Counted from the stretch's first letter, positions 1 through 8,255 are shown. The stretch: DNA of 44,577 nucleotides from DAIDHZ01 sp965370365 (GCA_965370365.1 CBDUSP010000008.1:1-44577); one strand, 5' to 3'. Notes: a model not told the origin generated them from the sequence alone. Program-made: numbers and translations.

Positions 1-194
1 TTCTTACGGTATTTGGATATACTGGATATTGGTATCTTGGGGCTGCAGTCATTTTGAGTCTTGGATGGCTTGTTCTTGCAATCAAGGGCTTTTCTAAGAC
101 GACGAACGACGAGCTATGGGCGCGTAAGATGTTTAAGTATTCGCTTGTTGTGATCACGGTGCTATCGATTGCAATGATGATCAACTATCGTTAG
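1..194 (+). CDS. ctaB: Protoheme IX farnesyltransferase (heme O synthase), C-terminal part
   Basis: The reading frame is open from base 3 to a TAG at 192-194 and is cut by the window edge, so only about the last 63 residues are seen. They form two hydrophobic segments separated by a basic stretch containing WARKMFKYS. This matches the end of the UbiA-family heme O synthase CtaB/CyoE, where a WARR/LFxxSL motif precedes the last membrane helix. The enzyme farnesylates protoheme IX in the inner membrane to make heme O for a heme-copper oxidase. Its last 14 bases overlap the convergent small gene on the minus strand. The assignment rests on a short piece and on pattern memory, so it is fairly but not fully secure. 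Confidence 0.7.
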   Translation, partial: LTVFGYTGYWYLGAAVILSLGWLVLAIKGFSKTTNDELWARKMFKYSLVVITVLSIAMMINYR

Positions 195-535
195 CAGGCG
201 TATCGTTTCTAAATGCTAGAGATGCTGCTACGATTCCGGTGAATTGAATGCAGATACAGCCAATGATGTCTGTTTGTTTCATGGAAGCTCCTAGACCTAT
301 GGTTGCGACACCAGCACAGAATGTGGGAACTCTCCAGAAAAGGCTCTCAGTGCTTCGTGGTTTTAGGGCAGTTGCTACTGCAGCGATTCCGGCAACTGTT
401 CCTAAATACGTTGCATCGGGAGTAGGTTGGTCTGGGGGGGCTTAGAGCTTTTAATCCCATCGAGCAAGTAGCTATACCGGCGAGGGCCGCAGCTACCCGT
501 TGTGTAGGCAAAAATGAAGCATTGCTAGTAGACAT
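181..535 (-). pseudogene. Small alanine-rich hydrophobic protein, frameshifted at a G7 tract
   Basis: An ATG at 535 with an upstream AAGGAAA starts a frame reading MSTSNASFLPTQRVAAALAG. In this frame the sequence turns basic and cysteine-rich after SPP and ends near 347. If one base is removed from the seven G at 434-440, the frame instead continues as SPPDQPTPDATYLGTVAG and then as alternating hydrophobic segments to a TGA at 181. That gives about 117 residues with at least three candidate membrane segments. The downstream half is plainly protein-like only in the shifted frame, so I infer one gene with a +1 indel. It could be a decayed gene, a phase-variable gene or a sequencing error. I recognise no family; it resembles in style the small membrane proteins at 25179-26473. 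Confidence 0.6.
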
Positions 536-620
536 GTCTTTTTCCTTGTTATTAGGGTTACGAGACACGAAAGTGTGACATCAGGGGCTTTTAAGAGCAA
601 GACATTATCAGCTGCGTTCT

Positions 621-792
621 CTTAAGGAAACACTGATCAATGCATTCGCCCGTCCTTTTCGCGCTTTTTCGCATCTTTTGATTTTTTCGAACTCACTAAC
701 TTACAAAAGTTTAGATTCGTTCGGAAAAAGCAAAACCTGCTGAAAAATCATCGAAAATCCCGGACAAAGCCATTAATCAGTGTCTCCTTAAG
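621..792. repeat. Element A, copy 1 (about 172-bp inverted-repeat element)
   Basis: The left end CTTAAGGAAACACTGATCAA and the right end ATTAATCAGTGTCTCCTTAAG are inverted copies of each other. An internal block at about 690-722, starting GAACTCACTAACTTACA, recurs in inverted orientation in the copy at 38244-38417, so those two form one subfamily. No open frame of meaningful length lies inside. The right end stops one base before the stop codon of the autotransporter-like gene on the minus strand. It looks like a non-autonomous miniature inverted-repeat element (MITE). Confidence 0.85.
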
Positions 793-793
793 T

Positions 794-3244
794 TTAAAAA
801 CTCCACTCAGTGCTTGCTGTGATCTGGTGCGAGCGATATGAAGAGCCAAACTCTCCCTTATACCCAAGTCTGCCTGTTGGATACTTAGGTCGTTTTGGAT
901 CAAAGAGCATTGAGAATGCAACCGACCCAAAGTGCTCTGAATCAGAAAGAGTGTCTAAAATCAGTGTTCCTGGAGCTCCAATCAAGAATCCTTTCACATT
1001 GCCAATAGAGTAAGCGTCTTTGTAGAGATAGCTGATGTTTTGTTGCAAAACGAGATTCCATACTCTAAATTCAAACTCCTCATAAACCCGGAAGCCAACT
1101 TCTGTACGAAGCATCGAACAATGGATGTTTTGCCGGAAAAACTTGAAAGCGCTGCTACTATATTCCCTGTAGGGATCTTGCCAGTTATGGATCCAGTCGA
1201 CTGTAACAAATGGCTCGAAGGTGCATGTATCGTCACAAAAATCGTAGTCATAACCAATTTCCACATGCGGATCGAATTGATATCCGGACGCAAAGGAAGT
1301 AGCCTGAAACTCAAAGTCAGTTAAATGCATATTGCGCTCGTTATTGGTCTGAAAAAGACCAAACCAAAGAGCGAGATTTCCGTAGAGATTATGTCTGTTC
1401 CAAAGCCCGTAAAGCGAAAGGTACTCTTGGTTGACGTTGCTATGTCCATTTCCTTTATCGAAGTCTAGATAAGTGTATGCATATGCAAGGCCAAGACCGC
1501 CACGGAAATTTTTTGTTTTTTGCACATCATAGGCAACTAAAGCCCCGATACTCCAAGGATCAAATCCTGGCGTCTCATGTTGTCTATCTTGGTGGGCAAC
1601 AAGGCCAATGACTTCTCCCCAAAGATTGTTTAAGCGGACTTCGCAAGGACAGTTTGTGACTTTCCAACTGTTTGCTGCAAGAAGGGCGAGTTCTTTCTGT
1701 TCTTTTTCTTCAAAGCGACGGAACTGTCTTGCATCGCGTGCTCTTCTTGAAATTCCTTGGGCAATAGAGAAAAGTGCATTGTCGGCGCTAAAAAGGGTGG
1801 CTGCATTGCGTGCAGGGGAGGCGCTCTCCAGTGCAGGTCCCAACTTGCCTGCTAAGGTAGAAGGAAGAAAGGAAGCTGCGGTATCTGGGGCATTTGTATT
1901 GAGATATTCGGCAAGTGTGAGATTATTTCCCGAAAGCCCTCTGGTTTCTATGTGGGTGAGCGATGCTACGAGACTATCGAAGGATACGCTGTTAATGGCC
2001 CCAGGAGATGCAGCTCCTAATAGAGGGAGTGAAGTCGTGGTAAGGGAGCCACTTTGTATTCCGGTCACAAGGAATGCAACAGGAAGCATGGATTCACCTT
2101 GACCTCCTAAAAGCCCCGCGTCCCCATTATCTTGGATTTCAACAGAGTGAATGATTCCTTCAGCCGGAAGACCAGAGACTGCGATTGCTGTATTTGTTGC
2201 AATGTCCACCGCATAGGCAATCGGAACGCTGCTAGTCGTATCTCCTCCAAGAAGCCCTTTTGCTCCTGCGGTGTCAATTGCAACACTCCTAATTGTACCG
2301 TCTGCCGCAAGGCCTGGAATTTCTACAGCCGTGATTCCCGACATATCCAGGGTATATGCGCGTGCAATCGATGTATCGCTTCCCCCAAGGAGGCCCGTTG
2401 TACCGGCACGATTAATGGCAACACCTCGGATCGCTTCTGTAGGAGCCGCCCCCGGAAAAGAGATCGCAGTAGCTGTTGCTGATACTACTTTATAAGCAAG
2501 AGGTGTGGGGCCAAAGTCGTCAGCTCCTCCAAGCAGCCCATTTGTGCCACTTGCATCGATTGCAACACTTTCAATTGCACCATCAGGATCAGGAATCAGA
2601 GACGTTGCAACATTTGTTGTAAGATCCACTCTGTGAGCAAGAGCAGTTGTGAAATCGAAGCCTCCAAGCAGGCCCGTTGTCCCATCGGTATTGATTGCAA
2701 CAGTTGAGAATTCCCCAGAAAGTGGCAGAGAAGTGATAGGGGCTGCTGAACTGGATGCAATCGTTACGTTATAGGCAGTGGGAACTCCTGCCCCATCATC
2801 TCCCCCAAGAAGGCCCGTTGTTCCAGTTTCGTTGATTGCAACACTTTTGATTTCATCGAAACTTCCAACAGAAGTAATCGTTGTTGCTGTACTTTCTTGG
2901 ACATTCACAGTGTGAGCGATAGGGGGTGATCCAAAGAAACCCTTTCCTCCAAGAATGCCAGTTGTCCCGTCTGCATCGATTGCAACACTCGCGACTTCTC
3001 CTTTTACGGGAAGTCCTGTGATGGGAACAGGATCTGCTTCCGGATCAAATGTATAGGCTAGCGGAACCTCGGTTCCTGTATTTCCGCCTCCGATTAGGCC
3101 AAGACCTTGTTGTTCTACGGGTGCTTCCGTCTCAAGATCCTTCCCAAGCCCTTTGTCTCCAGGGCATGAGGTAAAAATTAGACAAAAGCAAGGAGCAAGT
3201 GCCCTGTACAAAAGACGGGGGATGTTTTTTGTGCGTTGATTCAT
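794..3244 (-). CDS. Autotransporter-like surface protein with eight tandem LLGG repeats
   Basis: The 816-residue protein starts at ATG 3244, preceded by AAAAAGG; a TTG at 3259 is an alternative. The N-terminus is basic then hydrophobic and ends IFTSC, a marginal lipobox. About eight tandem units of 42-50 residues follow (residues 45-400), each with a P-x-A-Y-x-V strand and a SVAID-xx-GTTGLLGG signature, which suggests a beta-propeller or beta-solenoid passenger. A linker follows, then a roughly 270-residue beta-barrel region beginning near EVRLNNLWGE, with alternating aromatic strands and a terminal TEWSF. A final phenylalanine is the usual outer-membrane barrel signal. I infer an autotransporter-type surface protein. 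It lacks the GGAI and FxxN repeats of chlamydial Pmps. The ligand is unknown. A repeat element abuts its stop codon. Confidence 0.8.
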   Translation of the reverse strand: MNQRTKNIPRLLYRALAPCFCLIFTSCPGDKGLGKDLETEAPVEQQGLGLIGGGNTGTEVPLAYTFDPEADPVPITGLPVKGEVASVAIDADGTTGILGGKGFFGSPPIAHTVNVQESTATTITSVGSFDEIKSVAINETGTTGLLGGDDGAGVPTAYNVTIASSSAAPITSLPLSGEFSTVAINTDGTTGLLGGFDFTTALAHRVDLTTNVATSLIPDPDGAIESVAIDASGTNGLLGGADDFGPTPLAYKVVSATATAISFPGAAPTEAIRGVAINRAGTTGLLGGSDTSIARAYTLDMSGITAVEIPGLAADGTIRSVAIDTAGAKGLLGGDTTSSVPIAYAVDIATNTAIAVSGLPAEGIIHSVEIQDNGDAGLLGGQGESMLPVAFLVTGIQSGSLTTTSLPLLGAASPGAINSVSFDSLVASLTHIETRGLSGNNLTLAEYLNTNAPDTAASFLPSTLAGKLGPALESASPARNAATLFSADNALFSIAQGISRRARDARQFRRFEEKEQKELALLAANSWKVTNCPCEVRLNNLWGEVIGLVAHQDRQHETPGFDPWSIGALVAYDVQKTKNFRGGLGLAYAYTYLDFDKGNGHSNVNQEYLSLYGLWNRHNLYGNLALWFGLFQTNNERNMHLTDFEFQATSFASGYQFDPHVEIGYDYDFCDDTCTFEPFVTVDWIHNWQDPYREYSSSAFKFFRQNIHCSMLRTEVGFRVYEEFEFRVWNLVLQQNISYLYKDAYSIGNVKGFLIGAPGTLILDTLSDSEHFGSVAFSMLFDPKRPKYPTGRLGYKGEFGSSYRSHQITASTEWSF

Positions 3245-3257
3245 AAGACCTTTTTCC

Positions 3258-3285
3258 AAGATACATGATCAAAACGGAATGTCAA
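3258..3285 (-). promoter_or_regulatory. Candidate sigma-66/70 promoter for the autotransporter-like gene
   Basis: On the minus strand a perfect -35 TTGACA (3285-3280) is followed after 16 bases by TATCTT (3263-3258). The predicted start of transcription would be only about 7 bases before the ATG at 3244, an unusually short leader that would exclude most of the AAAAAGG. The real start or the -10 box may therefore differ. Confidence 0.4.
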
Positions 3286-3383
3286 TTTTTGTTTAAAAAA
3301 TTGGGGCGTTTTTGCGCAAAAAACTGTGAAAGAAAGAAGATTTGCCCTTCAGGGGCATCTGCCCCCGAAAAGCAACGGAATCC

Positions 3384-4631
3384 CTACCGGGACTTGAAAA
3401 AGCCTTGTTTTCTCTTAGGATGACCGCTCCCGCTCCTTCGAGGTCTCTTTCCGCCAAATCGATTGCCGCCTGGCTTTCTTGGAGCGTGTGCTTTTTGCTG
3501 TGGCTCAAGACCTTCAATTGTATGAACATCAATTGGCTTGCCAACAAGCTTTTGGATTCTGTCCATCATCCCACGGTCTTGTCGCGAAACAAAGGTAATG
3601 GCATCACCTTTTGCTCCTGCTCTTCCTGTTCTTCCAATGCGGTGGATATAATCTTCAGGCTTGAAAGGGAGATCGATGTTGATGACAAACTCAAGATCTG
3701 GAATATCGATTCCTCTTGCAGCAACATCTGTTGCGACAAGAATACGGACTTGATTGTTGCGTAGGCGCTGGACCGCACGCGAGCGTTGCCTTTGATTCAT
3801 ATCCCCATGAAGGGCTGTTGCTTTCTCGCCGCCTGAATGAAGTTCGTCTGCAAGCTCGTCTGCGTGTTTTTTTGTCGAGGTAAAGACAATCACTTGGCCT
3901 GTTGTTTTTTCCTTTAAAAAGTGATCAAGCAGGCGCATTTTGTGCGAGAGATTGTCTGTAAAAAGAATTTTTTGCTCGATATTGCTTTTTGACGGATCAT
4001 CCGACTCAAGCTTGATTTCTACGGGATCCTTCTGGAGTTTTTTGGAAACCTGAAGAATTTTTCTATCGATCGTCGCAGAAAAAAGAAGCGTTTGACGGTC
4101 TTTAGGACACGCTTTTGAAATAAACTCTACGGGCTCTAAAAATCCCATATCCAACATTCGATCTGCTTCATCTAAAACAAGCGTTTTAATTTTTGAAAGA
4201 TCAACAAGTCCGCGGTCCATGTGATCCATGAGCCTGCCAGGCGTCGCAACTAAAATATCAAAAGGCCTACGAAGCTCTCTTTTTTGCTGTGGATAGGGAA
4301 CACCCCCGTAAACACAAACGGTTTTAATGTTAGGAAGGCGTTTGCTGTATTTCTTCGCCTCTTTTGTGATTTGCATCGCAAGTTCTCTTGTTGGAACCAA
4401 GACAAGTAAGCGAGGGGCTCCTGCTTTTTTTGAGGAGGCGATTTTATGGATGGAGGGAATCAAAAATGCGCCTGTTTTTCCTGTCCCTGTTTGGGCGCAA
4501 GCAACTAAATCTGAGCCTTTTAGGACCTCTGGAATTCCGAGTTCTTGGACGGGGGTTGGTTTCTCATAACCAATTTCTTGAAGACACTCCAAAATGGCAG
4601 CATCTAAAGCAAAATCACTAAAATTCGACAT
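3384..4631 (-). CDS. DEAD-box ATP-dependent RNA helicase (RhlE/DeaD type)
   Basis: This 415-residue protein carries the full set of superfamily 2 helicase motifs in order. They are the Q motif (YEKPTPVQ, near residue 22), Walker A AQTGTGKT (46-53), PTRELA, TPGRLMDH, DEAD within LVLDEADRMLDMG, SAT, VIVFTST, ATDVAARGID and HRIGRTGRAG. The C-terminus is a short Gly/Arg/Lys-rich tail after the second RecA domain, typical of RhlE-like proteins that act on structured RNA and ribosome assembly or decay. It is a single gene with no close operon partner. The next gene downstream on the same strand begins about 140 bases later. Family assignment is certain; which helicase subfamily is an inference. Confidence 0.95.
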   Translation of the reverse strand: MSNFSDFALDAAILECLQEIGYEKPTPVQELGIPEVLKGSDLVACAQTGTGKTGAFLIPSIHKIASSKKAGAPRLLVLVPTRELAMQITKEAKKYSKRLPNIKTVCVYGGVPYPQQKRELRRPFDILVATPGRLMDHMDRGLVDLSKIKTLVLDEADRMLDMGFLEPVEFISKACPKDRQTLLFSATIDRKILQVSKKLQKDPVEIKLESDDPSKSNIEQKILFTDNLSHKMRLLDHFLKEKTTGQVIVFTSTKKHADELADELHSGGEKATALHGDMNQRQRSRAVQRLRNNQVRILVATDVAARGIDIPDLEFVINIDLPFKPEDYIHRIGRTGRAGAKGDAITFVSRQDRGMMDRIQKLVGKPIDVHTIEGLEPQQKAHAPRKPGGNRFGGKRPRRSGSGHPKRKQGFFKSR

Positions 4632-4750
4632 TTTCTCTCATAATTAAGGTTTTTTCAGAAAAACCTTTTCAAAGAAAATATCTTTTAGGCTTTTCAGATT
4701 TAACTATTGTGGAATAAACAGACATTCTTCTCCAGGAGTATTTTAGACTC

Positions 4751-4780
4751 TTTACTTATTTGGGGAGAATTGCCTAGAAT
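4751..4780 (+). promoter_or_regulatory. Candidate promoter for the 29-residue basic protein
   Basis: TTTACT (4751-4756) and TAGAAT (4775-4780) are separated by 18 bases and lie about 30 bases before the ATG at 4810. The boxes match a vegetative bacterial promoter moderately well. The interval 4632-4750 otherwise holds no gene that I can see. Confidence 0.45.
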
Positions 4781-4809
4781 GGATCTAAATTTTAAGAGTA
4801 AATAGGATC

Positions 4810-4899
4810 ATGGCTTCAGTAAAGAGAAAACGTCGAGCGAAAATTTCACTGCACAAAAGAAAAAAACGTCGTCGTCGCGATCGGCATAAGAAAAAATAG
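4810..4899 (+). CDS. 29-residue highly basic protein, bS22/mS38 (AURKAIP1/COX24)-like
   Basis: A short frame from ATG 4810 to TAG 4897-4899 encodes 29 residues starting MASVKRKRRAKISLHKRKK and ending RDRHKKK, about two thirds Lys and Arg. The pattern SVKxKRRxKxSxHKxKKRxRRxRHKK is that of the COX24/AURKAIP1 domain, found in mitochondrial mS38 and in the tiny bacterial ribosomal protein bS22 of Actinobacteria and Bacteroidetes. By that similarity it probably binds the small ribosomal subunit near the decoding site. A promoter lies before it and a terminator after it, so it looks like a separate transcript ahead of mnmG. It is too short for routine ORF calling. Confidence 0.75.
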   Translation: MASVKRKRRAKISLHKRKKRRRRDRHKKK

Positions 4900-4929
4900 A
4901 GAAATCTGTTTCTGAAAGTATGAGTTATT

Positions 4930-4970
4930 GCCACAGGAATCCAGGGCGGTTCTTGTGGTATTTTTTTTTA
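4930..4970 (+). terminator. Rho-independent terminator or attenuator before mnmG
   Basis: GCCACAGGAA (4930-4939) pairs with TTCTTGTGGT (4950-4959), allowing two G-U pairs, around a 10-base loop. It is followed by an A and nine T. The T tract ends only 8 bases before the mnmG ATG at 4978, so readthrough or an internal promoter must supply mnmG mRNA. Confidence 0.7.
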
Positions 4971-4977
4971 GAAAAGT

Positions 4978-6795
4978 ATGTGGAAATATCCAAAATTTTT
5001 TGATGTCTTAGTTATCGGCGCAGGTCATGCGGGCTGTGAAGCTGCGCATATTTCTGCAAAGATGGGGGCTGCAACTCTTTTGCTCACCATGAACCTCGAT
5101 ACGATTGCAAAAATGAGCTGCAATCCATCCATTGGGGGAACGGCCAAAGGCCACATCGTTCGCGAGATTGATGCGCTTGGCGGTCTCATGGGCAAAGTTG
5201 CTGATCGAAGAAGCTTGCAGTTTCGCATGCTCAACTCCTCTAGAGGGCCGTCTGTAAGATCTCCAAGAGCCCAAGCAGATAAAGCTGGCTATTCTCTTGA
5301 GATGAAATGGCGTCTTGAAAATACGCCAAATCTTGAAATCAAACAGGGGACTACTGAGTCGCTTTTAGTTGAGGATGGACAGGTTGTGGGCGTTTCAACA
5401 AAAGAAGGGATTGAGTACCAAGCAAAGACCGTGATCATTTCCTCAGGCACATTTATGAGGGGACTTCTTCACATCGGTGAGACGAACTTTTCAGGGGGGC
5501 GCGACGGGGATAAAGCAGCACTTGGACTCTCTCCTTGTTTAGAGAGTCTTGGATTTCGTTTGGGACGGCTTAAGACAGGAACGCCGCCGCGCATTTATGG
5601 AAGCAGTGTTGACTTTTCAAAATGTGAAGAGCAGCCAGGCGATGATGATGTGCGCTTTTCCTATGATGAGCCGGAAGAAAGGATGAAGCAAATTTCATGC
5701 TACATCACATACACAACTCCTAAAACTCATGAGATTATCCAAAAGAATGTCCATCGCTCGCCAATATATTCAGGGACAATCGACTGCTCTGGCCCTCGCT
5801 ATTGCCCATCGATTGAAGATAAAATTGTTCGCTTCCCCGATAAAGAGCGGCACCAGGTCTTTTTAGAGCCAGAAGGGTTGATGACGCAAGAGGTTTATGT
5901 AAATGGAATCTCCTCTTCTCTTCCGTTTGATGTGCAGTTTGAAATGATCCGAACAATTACGGGTCTTGAAAATGCGCGCATTATGCGCCCTGCATATGCA
6001 ATTGAATATGATTATGTTTTAAGCGATCAGATTTATCCAACTCTTGAAACCAAACTCGTTTCGGGTCTCTTTTTAGCAGGGCAAATCAATGGAACAACGG
6101 GCTATGAAGAAGCTGCTGGACAAGGCCTTATTGCTGGGATGAATGCAGCTGCGAAGTGTCTTGGGAAGCCTCCCTTAACACTCAAAAGAAGTGATGCCTA
6201 TCTTGGCGTGATGATTGATGATTTAATTCGCTTTGATCTGACAGAACCGTATCGGATGTTTACCTCGCGTGCTGAGCATCGTCTTCTCCTTAGACAAGAT
6301 AATGCGGATTTAAGACTGCGTGCGATTGCCTATGAATGGGGCACAATTACAAAAGAGCAATACGATCGCATGATGCAAAAAAAAGAGATCATTGAAGCTG
6401 AAACGCTTCGATTGTCTAAAATTTACAAAGTAATTGATGGGAAAGGCGCTTCTTTAGCCAAAATTCTTGTACGTCCCGATTGGAGCTTTGAAAAAGCTCT
6501 CGAGGCATTTCCAGAGCAGATGATCGATCATGGCTCTGAGATCAATACGCTGATTGAAACAGAGTTCAAGTATGCCGGATATATTGAAAGACAGGCAAAA
6601 GAAGTTGCAAAGCTAGAGCACCTGGATCATGTAAAAATTCCCAAAGAACTTGAATATTCAAAACTTATGGGCCTTGGGACAGAGGCCAGACAAAAACTGA
6701 ATCGATTTACTCCTGAAAACTTGGGGCAGGCATCGCGTATTCCTGGGGTGACGCCATCGGATATTTCAGTCCTTCTTGTTGCAATAAAAAAATGA
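4978..6795 (+). CDS. mnmG: tRNA uridine-5-carboxymethylaminomethyl modification enzyme MnmG (GidA)
   Basis: MnmG works with MnmE to build the cmnm5 or nm5 group on U34 of tRNAs reading two-codon boxes, using FAD, NADH, glycine and methylene-tetrahydrofolate. The 605-residue length is slightly below the usual ~620-630. The FAD-binding motif GAGHAGCEAA is at residues 14-23. Family blocks CNPSIGGTAKGH, GRLKTGTPPRI, YCPSIEDK (with its conserved Cys) and NGTTGYEEAAGQG are all present, and a helical C-terminal domain follows. The gene overlaps lplA by 4 bases, a conserved chlamydial pair. Its partner mnmE lies at 19963 in this window. The start is directly preceded by a terminator-like hairpin. Confidence 0.97.
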   Translation: MWKYPKFFDVLVIGAGHAGCEAAHISAKMGAATLLLTMNLDTIAKMSCNPSIGGTAKGHIVREIDALGGLMGKVADRRSLQFRMLNSSRGPSVRSPRAQADKAGYSLEMKWRLENTPNLEIKQGTTESLLVEDGQVVGVSTKEGIEYQAKTVIISSGTFMRGLLHIGETNFSGGRDGDKAALGLSPCLESLGFRLGRLKTGTPPRIYGSSVDFSKCEEQPGDDDVRFSYDEPEERMKQISCYITYTTPKTHEIIQKNVHRSPIYSGTIDCSGPRYCPSIEDKIVRFPDKERHQVFLEPEGLMTQEVYVNGISSSLPFDVQFEMIRTITGLENARIMRPAYAIEYDYVLSDQIYPTLETKLVSGLFLAGQINGTTGYEEAAGQGLIAGMNAAAKCLGKPPLTLKRSDAYLGVMIDDLIRFDLTEPYRMFTSRAEHRLLLRQDNADLRLRAIAYEWGTITKEQYDRMMQKKEIIEAETLRLSKIYKVIDGKGASLAKILVRPDWSFEKALEAFPEQMIDHGSEINTLIETEFKYAGYIERQAKEVAKLEHLDHVKIPKELEYSKLMGLGTEARQKLNRFTPENLGQASRIPGVTPSDISVLLVAIKK

Positions 6796-7472
6796 AAAAA
6801 CTGCATCTTATTCAGTTAAAGGGAGTTCCAATTTCCGAGCAACTCGAGCTAGAAGAGAAGCTTCTTCGACACGAGACCCAAAACTTCTGCGTCATTAACC
6901 AAGAGCCAGATCGCGCAATTGTAATGGGGATTTCGGGAAAAGAAGAGCATCTTCTTGAAATGGATCTTGTAAAGAGAGATGGCATTCCAGTTCTTCGGCG
7001 CTTTAGCGGGGGAGGGACGGTGATCCTGGATGAATCGAGTCTGATGATCTCGTTTATTTTCGCGAAAAAAGAGATTCCGGTGACGCCATTTCCAGAGCCC
7101 ATCCTTCGGTGGAGTGCAGATTTATATAAGGCAGCTTGGCAGATCCCTGGATTTGCCCTCCGCGAAAATGATTATGTGATCCATGACAAAAAATGTGGCG
7201 GAAACGCGCAATATATTAAAAAAGATCGCTGGCTTCATCACACCTCATTTTTGTGGGACTATAAAAATGAGAATATGAAGTATCTAAAACTTCCAGAGAA
7301 AAGACCAAACTATCGCTTGAGTCGTTCTCACGGAGATTTCTTATGCAAGCTCAAGGACCAACAATTTAAGACATCCTGTGAACTCATCGATCTTTTGAAG
7401 GAGGTCCTTGAAACTAGGTTCTTGCTGCAACTTACTGGGATTTCTCATGTTGCCCCCCATGAAAACTGCTAA
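6792..7472 (+). CDS. lplA: Lipoate-protein ligase A family protein
   Basis: The 226-residue protein belongs to the BPL/LplA/LipB fold that attaches lipoate to the E2 and H proteins of 2-oxoacid dehydrogenases and the glycine cleavage system. Visible motifs are RRFSGGGTV near residue 70, which is the adenylate/lipoate-binding loop RRxSGGGxV, and KKCGGNAQ near residue 135 with the catalytic-type lysine. It lacks the C-terminal accessory domain of E. coli LplA, as many short ligases do. The ATG overlaps the mnmG stop (ATGA), so the two are translationally coupled. The link between tRNA modification and lipoylation is probably genomic tradition rather than function. An octanoyltransferase-type activity is an alternative within the same fold. 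Confidence 0.88.
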   Translation: MKKLHLIQLKGVPISEQLELEEKLLRHETQNFCVINQEPDRAIVMGISGKEEHLLEMDLVKRDGIPVLRRFSGGGTVILDESSLMISFIFAKKEIPVTPFPEPILRWSADLYKAAWQIPGFALRENDYVIHDKKCGGNAQYIKKDRWLHHTSFLWDYKNENMKYLKLPEKRPNYRLSRSHGDFLCKLKDQQFKTSCELIDLLKEVLETRFLLQLTGISHVAPHENC

Positions 7473-7475
7473 AAA

Positions 7476-7518
7476 GCGCGAAAAGATTGGACAAAGCAGT
7501 TATTCAGTGTCTCCATTA
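7476..7518. repeat. Element A remnant (one end only)
   Basis: The bases up to CAGTTATTCAGTGTCTCC at about 7496-7513 match the end of the repeat family, preceded by an internal stretch like GCGCGAAAAGATTGG that resembles the end of the copy at 38244-38417. The opposite end is absent, so this is a truncated copy. It overlaps the last codons and the stop of the minus-strand gene at 7500-8255. Confidence 0.6.
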
Positions 7519-8255
7519 GGCAGTTTGTAAATCTCTCGGAGTTCATCGGGTGGGTTCATGTTTTGAGAAACATGAAGGCCGTATACAAAATTGATAGCGG
7601 TAATTTTTTTTTGAACATCTAATGGGTCTATGCAGTTGGAAAGAACTCCAAAAGGGGAATCTTTATCAAGCAGATGACTTACTTGCAGAGGGGAGGAGCG
7701 GTCCTTCCCATTTGAGATCAAAACCCCTTCCCTAATAATCTTAAGGGCGCGCGCTACAGGAATTACATAGGGATTAGCTAGGAGATTTTTATCTTCGCAT
7801 CGGTTTTTTGGATTAACTACAAAGATAAAAGAGGAAAGGCTCTTAATAAAGACTAAGTCTTCTTTAGAAAAACGGGTGTTGCCTAGCTCAGAGGTCTCGA
7901 GGTTTTGCAAAGGGTGAAGTAGAAGAGTGGCAAGGGCTTTTTGGTCTTTTTGTTCGGGTGCAATTTTTGAGATCTTTTCTGAAAGGTAGTTGCACGTGAA
8001 AGGGGGAATGTTTTCTGTAGAGAAAGCATTTTTCACGAGCGCTTTTATTTGTTCGGGGCTGAAGAAATCGCGCTCTGCTCGTGCCTCTTCAGACCCGTTG
8101 CTTAAAAAATAGATTTTGTTATTTGGGGGAAGAGCGTTGTTGTCTGCCGGAGAGGTTTCCGAGGGGGAGAAGCAACTGTTTGGATCCCGGGTCGAAACAA
8201 GGGAGTCGGTTCTCTGGCGAAAGGCAGTGGTAACGGGGAACGGGGAAAAGCTCAC
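7500..8255 (-). CDS. Unknown protein, possible secreted effector; C-terminus supplied by a repeat
   Basis: I do not recognise this 251-residue protein. It starts at GTG 8255 behind a GGAGG only 3 bases upstream, an unusually tight spacing. The first 55 residues are rich in Ser, Thr, Pro and Asn and low in hydrophobics, as often seen in type III secretion signals. The remainder looks globular and mainly helical, with no membrane segment. The last residues, GDTE and the stop, are encoded by the end of an element A remnant, so the original C-terminus may have been longer. It sits between lplA (convergent) and tatD (same strand, 89 bases upstream). The effector role is inference only. Confidence 0.6.
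   Translation of the reverse strand: MSFSPFPVTTAFRQRTDSLVSTRDPNSCFSPSETSPADNNALPPNNKIYFLSNGSEEARAERDFFSPEQIKALVKNAFSTENIPPFTCNYLSEKISKIAPEQKDQKALATLLLHPLQNLETSELGNTRFSKEDLVFIKSLSSFIFVVNPKNRCEDKNLLANPYVIPVARALKIIREGVLISNGKDRSSPLQVSHLLDKDSPFGVLSNCIDPLDVQKKITAINFVYGLHVSQNMNPPDELREIYKLPNGDTE

Noticed and set aside
1608..2482. Plus-strand frames (164 and 116 residues) opposite the autotransporter repeats
   Set aside because: They arise from the repetitive codon pattern of the minus-strand gene; Cys/Arg/Ser-rich composition and no start signals.
3330..3375. GGGGCAGATGCCCC hairpin downstream of the helicase as a terminator
   Set aside because: The stem is short with a very small loop, and only a mixed T/C tract follows, so I did not list it as a terminator.
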